A stretch of 64,000 nt of DNA from Actinomycetaceae bacterium. GTDB lineage: Bacteria; Actinomycetota; Actinomycetes; Actinomycetales; Actinomycetaceae. Shown piece after piece: positions 32,554-41,390 of the stretch. A program made the translations under genes and the position numbers. The stretch spans positions 62,001 through 126,000 of the forward strand of contig JAUNAP010000006.1 of the NCBI GenBank assembly GCA_030527545.1, written 5' to 3'. Numbering within the stretch: the first letter of the stretch is position 1; each line of letters opens with the position of its first letter. The notes beneath the pieces are model-generated. The model saw only the letters and a program-made list of their open reading frames with translations. It was not told where the DNA came from and did not search any database.

Positions 32554-32703
32554 GAGGAGGATTCCGTGTGGCTCCTCTTCCCTCCACCCTCATATTCCTC
32601 TAACATAGGTGGGGTGATGTCTGTGTCGCGAACACGCGGGACGGACTAGAGGAAAAGCGCATCCGCCAGTGAATGCGCAGACCGCGCGGCGGGCTTAGAC
32701 CCT

Positions 32704-32709
32704 TATACT
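32704..32709 (+). promoter_or_regulatory. -10 box of the Pro/Thr-rich surface protein gene
   Basis: TATACT, 37 nt before the start codon; a GAGAGGG ribosome binding site lies between. No clear -35 element. Confidence 0.4.
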
Positions 32710-32746
32710 TGAACCCGGCAGGCACGGACCACTATGAGAGGGCTTG

Positions 32747-34423
32747 ATGAGGACAGGCAGGCTGAGGCGATGCCTCGCCACGTGTGCGCTAGCGGGTGCG
32801 CTCGTTTCACCCGTGGCGTTCGCGCATGCCGATGAGACACCCGCTCCCACGATTGATGCCGCGTGCCCGGAGGGCCTGATTGACGTCGATGAGGGCGCGG
32901 CGATTCTTGCCACCTCACTGACCAATTCGACGGACTCCAGTCAGGACGCTCTCTACCTCACCGCGCACGCACTCGGGTCCGCCGAGACAATCTCGTCGTG
33001 CTTGCATCTCGCCCATCCCGGCGACGCCCTCACTTTCACATCGACGATTAGCCCCGTCGATTCTCAGCGCGCCCAATCGTGGTTGCGTCTGGGCTACGAC
33101 GTCCGTTTTGCCGTGGCCGGGGTCACGCGCCTCGACGGGGGCGAGGCCACAGTCAGTTTCGACGGCGGCAGGGTCGTCGCTTCGAGCGACGCAATCCCCC
33201 GGGCGGTCGCCTACGAATCCGTACGCGGGGAAGAAGAGTCCGACATCGGTGTCGTCGCCGACGGAAACCCGGATCTTTACGGTCACGTCGCCGTCATCGA
33301 CGCGGGCGGTTCGGTTGCCGTGCCGATCGGTTTCTCGCAGCCGGGAATCTACCGCCTCACCCTCACAGCAAGCCAGTGGCGTTCGACCTATGGCTGGCTC
33401 GATGCCGCAACCCCGCTCACGCTCACGATCGTTGTCGGCGACGTCGATATGCCCGCCCAGCCCGACCCCACACCCACGACCGAGCCGACGACCCCCGAAC
33501 CTGATCCGACGAGCGAGCCTGTGCCGGAGCCGCCGACGGACCCCACGCCCGACCCCTCCTCGCCGAGTACCGAGCCCACCCCCGCGCCCGGCGGGCCGAC
33601 CGAAGCCCCGACCGAGAACCCCAGCCAACCGGTCGAACCCAGCCCGGACCCGCAGCCTTCCCCTCCGCGTGAAACGCCGGCGCCGGCCCCCGACGAGACT
33701 CTCCCCCCCACCCCCGCTCCCGAGCCAACGACTCCCGAGCCCGACGAGTCGACGACTCCTGCGCAGCCCGACCCCAAACCCACGGCCGAGCCGACACCTC
33801 CGACGACGGAGACGCAGGAGACTCCGACGGCCACACCGTCCCTGCCTGACTCTGCCGAACCAACCCCCGCGCCCACGCAGCCGGCGGAGTCAACGAGTGA
33901 GCTCGCTCCGTCACAGGACACCCGGTCGCCGTATCCCCAGCCGAGCCCCTCGGCCCCGCCGACCACGGCCGTCCCGCCCGAACCTGACGAGCTGCCGCCG
34001 CCCTCGCTCATTCTGCCCGCGCCGCGTCTGCCTCAGCTCCCCTCCGCCCTCACCGAAGGACAACCGCGTCAACCGCGAACGTCGGCCCGGGAGCTATCGC
34101 CCGCGGAACCGATGCCCGCGCGCACGCCCCGATCCCGATCGCCGCGCCGCCCCTCGGACACCATCTTGCCGCTCTTGCCGCTCGTTCAGCCACACACCCC
34201 CGCGCCTCGCGACGCCGCCGCGTTCCTAGAAGCACAGCCGGCGCAGCCAGACACTCCCCCCACTCGACCTGCCTCCTACCCGCAGGTCAATTCCGGCGGC
34301 TACGATACGCAGAAAGCCTCCGCGTCGTGGGCGCAAACGACCTCGACCGCCGTCCTCATGACGGGCCTGGCAATGGCGAGCGTCCTTGCAGGCGCCGGCC
34401 TCTGGATGCTTCGTAAGCCCTAA
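32747..34423 (+). CDS. exported Pro/Thr-rich cell-envelope protein with C-terminal membrane anchor
   Basis: A 558-residue protein. Residues 1-27 are a signal peptide (basic start, hydrophobic core, cleavage near AFAHA-DE). A folded domain of about 205 residues follows, with a beta-rich pattern ending GIYRLTLTASQW...TIVVGD, similar in outline to actinobacterial choice-of-anchor surface domains. Residues 235-420 are almost only Pro, Thr, Glu, Asp and Ser and probably span the wall. The last 25 residues are one hydrophobic helix and RKP. No LPxTG precedes it, so sortase attachment is not supported. I chose ATG at 32747 over TTG at 32744. The next gene overlaps by TAATG. Confidence 0.75.
   Translation: MRTGRLRRCLATCALAGALVSPVAFAHADETPAPTIDAACPEGLIDVDEGAAILATSLTNSTDSSQDALYLTAHALGSAETISSCLHLAHPGDALTFTSTISPVDSQRAQSWLRLGYDVRFAVAGVTRLDGGEATVSFDGGRVVASSDAIPRAVAYESVRGEEESDIGVVADGNPDLYGHVAVIDAGGSVAVPIGFSQPGIYRLTLTASQWRSTYGWLDAATPLTLTIVVGDVDMPAQPDPTPTTEPTTPEPDPTSEPVPEPPTDPTPDPSSPSTEPTPAPGGPTEAPTENPSQPVEPSPDPQPSPPRETPAPAPDETLPPTPAPEPTTPEPDESTTPAQPDPKPTAEPTPPTTETQETPTATPSLPDSAEPTPAPTQPAESTSELAPSQDTRSPYPQPSPSAPPTTAVPPEPDELPPPSLILPAPRLPQLPSALTEGQPRQPRTSARELSPAEPMPARTPRSRSPRRPSDTILPLLPLVQPHTPAPRDAAAFLEAQPAQPDTPPTRPASYPQVNSGGYDTQKASASWAQTTSTAVLMTGLAMASVLAGAGLWMLRKP
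33450..34010 (+). repeat. low-complexity Pro/Thr/Glu coding region
   Basis: Degenerate repeats of P-x-P-T, T-P-E-P and P-x-P-x units within the surface protein. The codons vary (CCC, CCG, CCT, ACG, ACC), so there is no long exact DNA repeat; the order is kept at the protein level. Confidence 0.75.
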
Positions 34424-35208
34424 TGAGTCCCGATCTTTGGCGCCTGGCCCGCGGCCACTTCGCCGCCCGTCAGGCCGCCCGCGAGCGGCGAATCCCGCTG
34501 GATTCTGCGCGCTACCTTGCGGTATCGACCGGGCGTCTTGAGCCCTATCTGCGGGGACTGGCACACACGAGCGTCTGGGTGGGATCGCAGCCGCACTGGG
34601 TTGCAGTCGATGACGGCCCCGCATTCGTTGCCGTGTGGACGACCCGTGCACGCGCTGTCGAGGCGTTGTGTCGCACCGACGGCGACACGTCGGTAAGGGA
34701 GACGAGCGTGAGCGCCTACCTCGATTCTCTCGGCACCGATCGGCACGACGTTGGTGTGATCGTGGACCCGGGGCGCGAAAGCGAACTGAGCGTCGAACCG
34801 CACCATCGCGACACGATCGCGCGCCTACGCGCCGGGCACGCACTCCCCGAGGCACTTAGCGCTATCGCCTCGGAGGATCTCGTTGCGCTCTCACCAAGCG
34901 AGGAGATCAGCGCCCACGAGGCTGATCTCGCAGAGCGTTCCGCGCTCGCGCTGCTGCCGCGCGGATGCAGTCTTCTCCGCGTCGACGCTCAGCTCACATC
35001 GAGTCCCGCGCCCGGACCCGTCTGGCCGATCTATTTCGTCCAAGGCAATGACCAGGGGTTCCCGCCGCTTGGCGACGATGTGGCGCGGGTGCTGGAGGAG
35101 ACGCTAGGTCCCGCGAGGGTCGTCGTTGACCCGGCCACACCGACCTGGAAGCGGGACCTGCTGTGGGACCTGCGGGCGTGGGCGCTGCCCGTGGTTAGCG
35201 AGGCGTGA
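34423..35208 (+). CDS. hypothetical protein, partner of the surface protein
   Basis: I do not recognise this 261-residue protein. It is soluble with no signal peptide; residues 1-30 are basic, and the centre has alternating strands and helices (PHWVAVDDGPAFVAVWTTRARAVEALC near 53-85). The ATG shares one base with the stop of the surface protein gene (TAATG), so the two are co-expressed. Its 3' end overlaps the converging aminotransferase gene by 14 nt. Confidence 0.6.
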   Translation: MSPDLWRLARGHFAARQAARERRIPLDSARYLAVSTGRLEPYLRGLAHTSVWVGSQPHWVAVDDGPAFVAVWTTRARAVEALCRTDGDTSVRETSVSAYLDSLGTDRHDVGVIVDPGRESELSVEPHHRDTIARLRAGHALPEALSAIASEDLVALSPSEEISAHEADLAERSALALLPRGCSLLRVDAQLTSSPAPGPVWPIYFVQGNDQGFPPLGDDVARVLEETLGPARVVVDPATPTWKRDLLWDLRAWALPVVSEA

Positions 35209-36262
35209 CGCCCTCCAGCGCCGCAAGCAGCTGAGAGTTTTCCTCGGGGGCACCGATCGAGATGCGTACGCCATCGGGGAAGGCTCGCACGGAGATGGCG
35301 GCGTCCTCGCAGGCGGCAACGACGGCATCGCGTCCCGCCTCACCTGGAATCCACAGGAAGTTCGCGCGCGTGTCGGGAATCTGCCAGCCGGCGCGACGCA
35401 GCGTCTCGCACACGCGTTCGCGCTCAGCCACGATCGTGCGCACCTGTTCGCCGACGGCCTCCGCCTCTCCCAGCGCAGCCAATGCGGCGACCTGGGCAAG
35501 CGCATTTGTTGAGAAGGGGACGGTCGTCTTCCACACCTCCTCGATTGTCGAGACCTGCGCCATCGCGTAGCCCACGCGTAACCCGGCGAGACCGTACGCC
35601 TTGGAGAAGGTCCGTGCGGCGATGAGGTTCGGGTACGTCTCGATGAGCTCCGTGCCGTCAAGGCGCTCTGTCGGATCGTCAAAGTCGAAGTAGGCCTCAT
35701 CAAGCAGGACGACGACGTCGCCGGGAACGCGCTCCATGAGGTAGGTGAGATCGTCTCGGCGCAGCGGCGTGCCGGTGGGGTTGTTAGGGGTGCACAGCAA
35801 GACCGCGCGCGTCCTGTCCGTGACCGCGTCGGCGAGCGCCTCTACGTCGTGGGAAAAATCGGGGCGCAGGGGAACGGGCACCGCAGTGGCACCACTGACA
35901 CCGACGAGGATCGGGTAGGCCTCGAAGCTACGCCACGGCATGACGACCTCGTCACCGGACTCCGCGACGGCAAGGAGCAGCGATTGAATAACCGAGCACG
36001 ATCCGTTGCCGAGAACGAACTGTTCGGCAGACAACCCTAGGGTTTGCGCGAGCGTCTCTCGCAGCATGGTCGAGACCATGTCGGGGTAGCGGTTGAGCGC
36101 CGTCGCCGCCTCGGCGACGGCTTCCGTGACCGCATCTAGCGGTGCGAATGGATTCTCGTTCGACGACAGCTTCGTCACCTTTCCCGGTCGCCCCTTGCCG
36201 GGCTTGTAGGTGGCGATCGCCTCGAGGGCCTTGCGAGTTCGGATGCGGGCTGTCTCAGTCAT
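35195..36262 (-). CDS. histidinol-phosphate/aromatic aminotransferase (PLP fold type I)
   Basis: A 355-residue transaminase of the HisC group. TPNNPTGTPL (158-167), LLDEAYFDF and TFSKAYGLAGLRVGY with PLP-binding Lys221 are diagnostic. It may be HisC or the Corynebacterium-type aromatic aminotransferase Pat; no other his gene lies nearby, which slightly favours the second. Start ATG is 6 nt after a TAGGCT -10 box. It is divergent from an ABC transporter across 65 bp. Confidence 0.85.
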   Translation of the reverse strand: MTETARIRTRKALEAIATYKPGKGRPGKVTKLSSNENPFAPLDAVTEAVAEAATALNRYPDMVSTMLRETLAQTLGLSAEQFVLGNGSCSVIQSLLLAVAESGDEVVMPWRSFEAYPILVGVSGATAVPVPLRPDFSHDVEALADAVTDRTRAVLLCTPNNPTGTPLRRDDLTYLMERVPGDVVVLLDEAYFDFDDPTERLDGTELIETYPNLIAARTFSKAYGLAGLRVGYAMAQVSTIEEVWKTTVPFSTNALAQVAALAALGEAEAVGEQVRTIVAERERVCETLRRAGWQIPDTRANFLWIPGEAGRDAVVAACEDAAISVRAFPDGVRISIGAPEENSQLLAALEGVTPR

Positions 36263-36268
36263 GGGTTC

Positions 36269-36274
36269 AGCCTA
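36269..36274 (-). promoter_or_regulatory. -10 box of the HisC-like gene (leaderless start)
   Basis: TAGGCT on the minus strand, 6 nt before the ATG at 36262. Confidence 0.5.
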
Positions 36275-36315
36275 GCTCGGATGTCTCTTCTCGCCCGGTT
36301 GCGTCCGTCGCCCTA

Positions 36316-36321
36316 TAGGAT
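36316..36321 (+). promoter_or_regulatory. -10 box of the NatAB-like ABC operon (leaderless start)
   Basis: TAGGAT, 6 nt (TGGCGT), then ATG at 36328. Together with the box at 36269 it shows two back-to-back leaderless promoters within 65 bp. Confidence 0.5.
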
Positions 36322-36327
36322 TGGCGT

Positions 36328-37299
36328 ATGCCACAGCTGGACCTTTCGCATCTGACCAAACAGTATCCAGGCAGGCGGGCACTGGATGACGTATCCTTCA
36401 GCGTCCTACCCGGCGAGATCTTTGGTTTCGTCGGTGCAAACGGCGCGGGTAAGACGACGGCGATGCGCATCACCATGGGCGTGACGAGCCCGACCTCCGG
36501 TTCGGTCTCCTTCGGCGGCAGCCCCATTGACATGAAGCTGCGGACCTCGTTCGGCTACATGCCCGAGGAGAGGGGGCTCTACCCGAAGATGCCCGTTCAC
36601 GCTCAGCTCACCTACCTCGGGCGCCTCCACGGTCTCACGCGTAGGGAGGCCAATGATGCGGCGACCTACTGGGAGGAACGCCTCGGCATTACTGCCTACC
36701 GCAACGACGCGGTAGAAAAACTCTCCCTGGGCAATCAACAGCGTGTCCAGCTCGCAGCCGCACTCGCTCACGATCCGGCGCTTCTCGTCCTCGACGAGCC
36801 GTTTTCTGGCCTTGACCCCGTAGCGGTCGAGACGATGGCCGATGCCCTGCGAGACAAGGCGAGTGCGGGCGTCCCCGTCCTCTTTTCCTCCCACCAGCTC
36901 GATCTCGTTGAACGACTGTGCGACAGGGTGGGCATCCTCGCCTCGGGGCGTCTCGTGGCCTGCGGGACCATCAGGCAGCTGCGCGACAAGGCTCCCAAGC
37001 GCACTCTTATCAAAGGTGATGAGGCCGCACTGGCGAGCGTGCGCGAAGCCTGCGCGTCCGAGACCATCGGCAAGGCCGACGATGGTCTCGTTATCCCACT
37101 TGACGTTGCCTCCGAGGACGCCCAGCGCCTCCTCGACCGGGCGCGAACGGCGGGGGTCGTCACGTCGTTTGGCCCCCACGTAGAGCCCCTGTCGGTCCTC
37201 TACCGCCACGCGGTCACCGCCACTTCCCAGCCCTCTGAACCGCACCAACCCCCCGCACGACGTCGATCTCTGTTCGGCTGGAAGGGAGGCCACCGATGA
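36328..37299 (+). CDS. ABC transporter ATP-binding protein, NatA-like
   Basis: A 323-residue ATPase. Walker A is GANGAGKTT (36-44), signature LSLGNQQRVQ, and Walker B LLVLDEPFSGLDP. After it comes the DUF4162-type C-terminal domain (about residues 210-295) common in NatA and drug exporters. A basic tail of about 20 residues ends the protein. The stop overlaps the permease start by ATGA. It works with that permease to export an ion, peptide or drug; the substrate is not known. Confidence 0.88.
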   Translation: MPQLDLSHLTKQYPGRRALDDVSFSVLPGEIFGFVGANGAGKTTAMRITMGVTSPTSGSVSFGGSPIDMKLRTSFGYMPEERGLYPKMPVHAQLTYLGRLHGLTRREANDAATYWEERLGITAYRNDAVEKLSLGNQQRVQLAAALAHDPALLVLDEPFSGLDPVAVETMADALRDKASAGVPVLFSSHQLDLVERLCDRVGILASGRLVACGTIRQLRDKAPKRTLIKGDEAALASVREACASETIGKADDGLVIPLDVASEDAQRLLDRARTAGVVTSFGPHVEPLSVLYRHAVTATSQPSEPHQPPARRRSLFGWKGGHR

Positions 37300-38498
37300 C
37301 ACGCAACCCCGTGTGGCTCATCGTCAAGCGCGAAATTTCGACCCGCATCACCGGGAAACCCTTCATCGTTTCCCTGACCGTCCTCATAATCCTCATCCTC
37401 GGGGCGGGCATCGGCTACCGAATGCTGAGCGAGAGCGATGTTTTCGACTCGAAGACACGTATTGCCCTCACACCGGCGACCGAGTCCTACCGTCCTGCCC
37501 TCGCCGGGCTGTCTCGACAGCCGGGCATGATCGATCTCGAGGTGACCAAGGCGCCCTCTAACGAGGCGGCAGAGATGCTCGTCCGCGAAGAGAAAGCCGA
37601 CCATGCCCTCGTCGTCACTGACGGTTCTGTTGAGATCCTCTCGGTCGATGCCGTCTCGCCCACCCTCGAGTTCGGTCTCAAAGCCCTCGCTCAAGCGACG
37701 ACCGTCACCGACTACATCACCGAACTCGGCGGCCAACCCGGCGAGCTCGCCAAACGGATGAGCGCCTCGTCGGTGAGCGTCCGCATGCTTGACGAGTCCA
37801 AGGACGGCTTCGATATAGCCAGGATCGTGCCGGCCATCTTCATTCTCTTCGTCCTCTTCATGGCAATCGTCACCGGGTCGGGCTTGATCGCGCAGGGTAC
37901 CGTCGAGGAGAAGTCCTCTCGTATCGTCGAGATCTTGCTGACCACCGTCAAACCCTTCCACCTCATCGTCGGCAAGGTTCTCGGCGTGGGATCCCTCATC
38001 CTCATCAACGTATGTGTCCTCATGATCACAGGCTGGGGAGCACTCAAGATCGCGGGTCTGTCACTCCCGGAGGGGATCTCGTGGGCGAGCCTGACCGTGT
38101 GGCCGTTCCTGTTCTTCCTCGTCGGCTTCTTCGCCTATGCCTTCATCTACGCCGGGTTCGCCGCCCTCGCCTCGCGAAGCGAGGATGTCCAGATGGCGAT
38201 CATGCCCGTTTCCGTCTTCCTCGTCATCATCTTCTATGTTCTCTACGCGGCGGTCTTGGTCGTTCCGCAGTCTCCGCTGCTGACGGTGTTGTCCTACGTT
38301 CCGCTCGTCTCGTGCTTCGCGGCCCCGCTCGCGCTGCTCATCGGGACGCTCACGTGGTGGCAGGCACTCATCAGCTTCGTCATCCATATCGCCGTGACGT
38401 GTGGTCTTGCCTGGGGTGCCGCGACACTGTACAAGCGCTCGGTCCTCAACTTCGGAGCCAGGCAGTCGGTATTCAAGGTGCTACGCGCCAAGCAGTGA
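37296..38498 (+). CDS. ABC-2 permease, NatB-like
   Basis: A 400-residue permease with the NatB/ABC-2 layout: one N-terminal helix (about 23-42), a long extracellular domain (45-175) and a bundle of five or six helices (about 178-390). The segment VEEKSSRIVEILLTTVKPFHLIVGKVLGVG is the cytoplasmic coupling helix signature of the family. It overlaps the ATPase gene by ATGA. Confidence 0.88.
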   Translation: MTRNPVWLIVKREISTRITGKPFIVSLTVLIILILGAGIGYRMLSESDVFDSKTRIALTPATESYRPALAGLSRQPGMIDLEVTKAPSNEAAEMLVREEKADHALVVTDGSVEILSVDAVSPTLEFGLKALAQATTVTDYITELGGQPGELAKRMSASSVSVRMLDESKDGFDIARIVPAIFILFVLFMAIVTGSGLIAQGTVEEKSSRIVEILLTTVKPFHLIVGKVLGVGSLILINVCVLMITGWGALKIAGLSLPEGISWASLTVWPFLFFLVGFFAYAFIYAGFAALASRSEDVQMAIMPVSVFLVIIFYVLYAAVLVVPQSPLLTVLSYVPLVSCFAAPLALLIGTLTWWQALISFVIHIAVTCGLAWGAATLYKRSVLNFGARQSVFKVLRAKQ

Positions 38499-38551
38499 TG
38501 CCACGTGGGCCGGCGTTAGGGGAGAGCGCCCCGCGGCCGGCCCTCGTGCCT

Positions 38552-38557
38552 CATAAT
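38552..38557 (+). promoter_or_regulatory. -10 box of purB (leaderless start)
   Basis: CATAAT, 6 nt (GGTTGT), then ATG at 38564; no ribosome binding site. Confidence 0.55.
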
Positions 38558-38563
38558 GGTTGT

Positions 38564-40030
38564 ATGACTCGCGAGCGTACCTCTGTCTTTCCAGCCGTCG
38601 AGACCCCTTTGAGGTCGTGCACTCCCCCGCTCGTCCTCGGACCACTCGATGGTCGCTACCGTCATGAGGCCGCCCCCCTCGTCGATTACCTGTCGGAGGC
38701 AGCCCTCAACCGGGCTCGCATTCACGTCGAAGTCGAATGGCTCATTTTCCTTGCGGCCTCCGGGGTGCTTCCCCTACGCCCCCTCGCCGACGAGGAGGCC
38801 GCCTACCTGCGCTCCCTCGTTACCGGCTTCGATTCTGCAACGATAGCGGCACTGGCCGAGACGGAATCGGTCACTCGCCACGATGTCAAGGCCGTTGAAT
38901 ACCTTATTCGCGACCACATGTCTCGCGCGGGCGACCATCTGGGATCGGACACCATCTTGCCGCGGGCCGTCGCCGCCGTCCACATTTTCTGCACGTCCGA
39001 AGACATCAATAATCTCGCCTACGCGGTGACGATTAAGGCGGCGATCGAGGAGGTGTGGCTACCGGCGGCCCGAACGATAGTTGACCGGGTTGACGCGCTT
39101 GCGCGCTCCTCCGCGTCGATTCCCATGCTCGCCCACACCCACGGCCAACCAGCCACGCCAGTCACCATGGGCAAGGAAATGGCGGTCTTCGCCCATCGAC
39201 TGACGCGCCAGCTCGAGCGAGTCGCGGATACCAGCTACCTCGGCAAGATCAACGGGGCAACCGGCACCTGGGCGGCACACCTCGTCTCTTGCCCCGACGC
39301 CGACTGGCCATCCCTCGCGCGCGAATTCGTCACCTCCCTGGGACTCGACTTCAACCCCTTAACGACGCAGATCGAGTCGCACGACTGGCAGGCCGAGCTC
39401 TACGCCGATGTGGCCCGTTTCAATCGCATCGCCCACAATCTATCCACCGACTGCTGGACCTATATCTCGCTGGGATACTTCCACCAAAACCTTGCGGCGC
39501 AGGGATCGACCGGGTCCTCCACGATGCCCCACAAGGTCAATCCCATCCGGTTTGAAAACGCCGAGGCCAACTTCGAGATCTCGAGCGCCCTGCTGGACAC
39601 CCTCGCTCAAACGCTCGTCACCTCTCGTCTCCAACGCGACCTCACCGACTCAACAACCCAGCGCAACATCGGCGTCGCTTTGGGGCACTCGCTCCTTGCA
39701 CTAACCAACCTCACGCGCGGACTCGACGGAATTGACGTTGACGCCGCGCGACTCGCCAAGGATCTCGACGAGAACTGGGAAGTACTTGGCGAGGCCATCC
39801 AGCAGGTCATGCGCGTGTGCGATCTGGCGGGCGTGGCCGGAATGGACAATCCCTACGAACGCCTCAAGGACCTCACTCGGGGACGCCGCGTCGACGGCGA
39901 TGCCATGCGCGACTTCATTCGCACACTCGGCTTGCCGAAAGCCGAAGAAGCAAGGTTGCTCGAGTTGACTCCAGCGACCTATATCGGTTATTCGCGCGAA
40001 CAGGCCTGTCGGGACAGGACCGGAAAGTAG
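38564..40030 (+). CDS. purB: adenylosuccinate lyase
   Basis: Releases fumarate from SAICAR and from adenylosuccinate in purine synthesis. The 488-residue protein is the long E. coli-like form. GSSTMPHKVNPIRFENAEAN (317-336) is the fumarase/ASL superfamily signature with the catalytic Ser loop, and HTHGQPATPVTMGKE carries the general acid His. I chose the ATG at 38564; the open frame continues upstream through the ABC permease gene but has no homology there and is out of frame with it. The unknown bitopic protein gene follows after 5 nt. Confidence 0.94.
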   Translation: MTRERTSVFPAVETPLRSCTPPLVLGPLDGRYRHEAAPLVDYLSEAALNRARIHVEVEWLIFLAASGVLPLRPLADEEAAYLRSLVTGFDSATIAALAETESVTRHDVKAVEYLIRDHMSRAGDHLGSDTILPRAVAAVHIFCTSEDINNLAYAVTIKAAIEEVWLPAARTIVDRVDALARSSASIPMLAHTHGQPATPVTMGKEMAVFAHRLTRQLERVADTSYLGKINGATGTWAAHLVSCPDADWPSLAREFVTSLGLDFNPLTTQIESHDWQAELYADVARFNRIAHNLSTDCWTYISLGYFHQNLAAQGSTGSSTMPHKVNPIRFENAEANFEISSALLDTLAQTLVTSRLQRDLTDSTTQRNIGVALGHSLLALTNLTRGLDGIDVDAARLAKDLDENWEVLGEAIQQVMRVCDLAGVAGMDNPYERLKDLTRGRRVDGDAMRDFIRTLGLPKAEEARLLELTPATYIGYSREQACRDRTGK

Positions 40031-40035
40031 GGGCC

Positions 40036-40905
40036 ATGCGACGCCCGGTACGCCTCGCGGCGATCGTTTCGATCTCTGCCGGTCTCGTCGTTTCCCCCCT
40101 CCCCCTCCTCCCTTCCCCTCACGCGTGGGCAGATCCCGACCGCATCACGCTTCCGCCAGAACCGCCGGGCGAGGGCGGCGGCTATTCTGTGGACGAGGGC
40201 GACCCCACCGGTTCTGTGACGTACGCTCCGGACGGCACGCGCCTGGGCTCCTCGACACGCGAGGAGCACTCACCGGCACCCTCGACATTCGCGCCCGCCC
40301 CCTCGGCGAGCGAGCAGGCTCCCAGCGATGAGGCACCTGCAGCATCGGATTCCCCGTCGGCCTCGACGACCCCCACCGCCTCACCGACGACGTCAGCGCC
40401 CCGACGCGTAGCAACGTCGTCGCAGCCCAGCCTCATCGACAGACTCGGCGACGCCTGGCCATTACTCGGAGCCTTCGTCCTCGCACTGGTAGGTTTCGTG
40501 GCCGGCTATTCGCTCAAGCGCTCGGTCACGCACGATCGCGCTCTCGCCGAGGCTGAGGCCGATCTTGAGCGAGCCGAGCTACGCGCGGAGCTCCCCTCCT
40601 GGCCCGAGGACTACTCCGAGATCGACTATCCGGAGGCACACCCCGAGCGGTACCTGCCCGCGCCATCGAGCGCGCGCAGCGTTGATCCGCTTGAAACGTC
40701 CTTCTTTGCCACGGCACCGCAGACCGGCGGCGGGTGGGACGACCCAGATCCCTGGCCCGCAGCCTCCGCCTACGAAAGCTCGCAGGCTCAGCGGATCGCG
40801 GACATCCTCGCGACAAGCGAACAGGAAATCGTCGAAGCTCCTCTCTACGATGCAGGCCCGGCTACGCGCATCGTCGCTCGCGCACGCCGCTACGAGGAAC
40901 CGTAG
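40036..40905 (+). CDS. unknown exported bitopic membrane protein
   Basis: A 289-residue protein I do not recognise. It has a signal sequence (1-32, core AAIVSISAGLVVSPLPLLP), an exported Pro/Ser/Thr/Ala-rich stalk to about 135, one membrane helix (about 142-163, WPLLGAFVLALVGFVAGYSL), then a charged cytoplasmic domain rich in Glu, Asp and Pro with a run of Ala/Glu heptads (AEAEADLERAELRAEL). The topology would link the wall to the cytoplasm. ATG at 40036, 5 nt after purB. It converges on the next gene with a 16-nt overlap. Confidence 0.65.
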   Translation: MRRPVRLAAIVSISAGLVVSPLPLLPSPHAWADPDRITLPPEPPGEGGGYSVDEGDPTGSVTYAPDGTRLGSSTREEHSPAPSTFAPAPSASEQAPSDEAPAASDSPSASTTPTASPTTSAPRRVATSSQPSLIDRLGDAWPLLGAFVLALVGFVAGYSLKRSVTHDRALAEAEADLERAELRAELPSWPEDYSEIDYPEAHPERYLPAPSSARSVDPLETSFFATAPQTGGGWDDPDPWPAASAYESSQAQRIADILATSEQEIVEAPLYDAGPATRIVARARRYEEP

Positions 40906-41390
40906 CGCTCTGTGGCCTTGTTCGGCGTGAGGGGCACGTCGAGTCCGAGATCCGCAAGGGTGTACACGGTGCCTCGTTCCCGCGGCGAACCGGTGACGAG
41001 AGAGACATCGAGTGCATAGTCGCCCTGTCCACAAGCTACCCACACCTGACGAGTGAGCTCGTCAAGCAGATCCCCCGCAGTGACGCCATCGGCCTCGGGT
41101 GAGCCGCAGGGCGCCGACGCCGGGCTCACCGTCGCTTCGGCCACTCGTATCCGACATGTGATCCGAGGCGTCGCCCCTAACCGCCGCACAATCCTTGTGT
41201 CAACCCCGTCAACTTCTTGCCGCGCGTCGAGCACCGCCTCGATGAGATCCTCAAGCTCCTGCGTGGCCGCGCGACCCACGGCGGCGCCGAACGCACGCGG
41301 ACGCGGCAGCGCCGCCAGCCCACGCCATACTCCTCGAGCGAGCGAGCGTACCTTCGTCGAATGTATGAGGGGATCACCGCTGCGGCTCAT
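40890..41390 (-). CDS. unknown small protein downstream of the GHSQG hydrolase
   Basis: A 166-residue protein of unknown family. Residues 1-55 are basic with a helix that could carry an amphipathic face; residues 60-160 show alternating strands (RITCRIRVAEATV, QGDYALDVSLVTG) as in a small alpha/beta domain. I chose the ATG at 41390 because AAGGAGG lies 8 nt upstream; the frame further upstream is the hydrolase gene in another frame. It overlaps the hydrolase by 17 nt. Confidence 0.6.
   Translation of the reverse strand: MSRSGDPLIHSTKVRSLARGVWRGLAALPRPRAFGAAVGRAATQELEDLIEAVLDARQEVDGVDTRIVRRLGATPRITCRIRVAEATVSPASAPCGSPEADGVTAGDLLDELTRQVWVACGQGDYALDVSLVTGSPRERGTVYTLADLGLDVPLTPNKATERYGSS

Noticed and set aside
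32632-32649. Short leader peptide ending at 32649 between hemL and the surface protein gene
   Set aside because: An ATG-to-TAG frame of about ten codons exists but nothing shows an attenuator or a codon run, so it cannot be told from chance.
38012-38563. Long in-frame upstream extension of purB through the ABC permease gene
   Set aside because: It overlaps a clear permease gene in another frame and has no family resemblance. The leaderless ATG at 38564 fits the PurB N-terminus.
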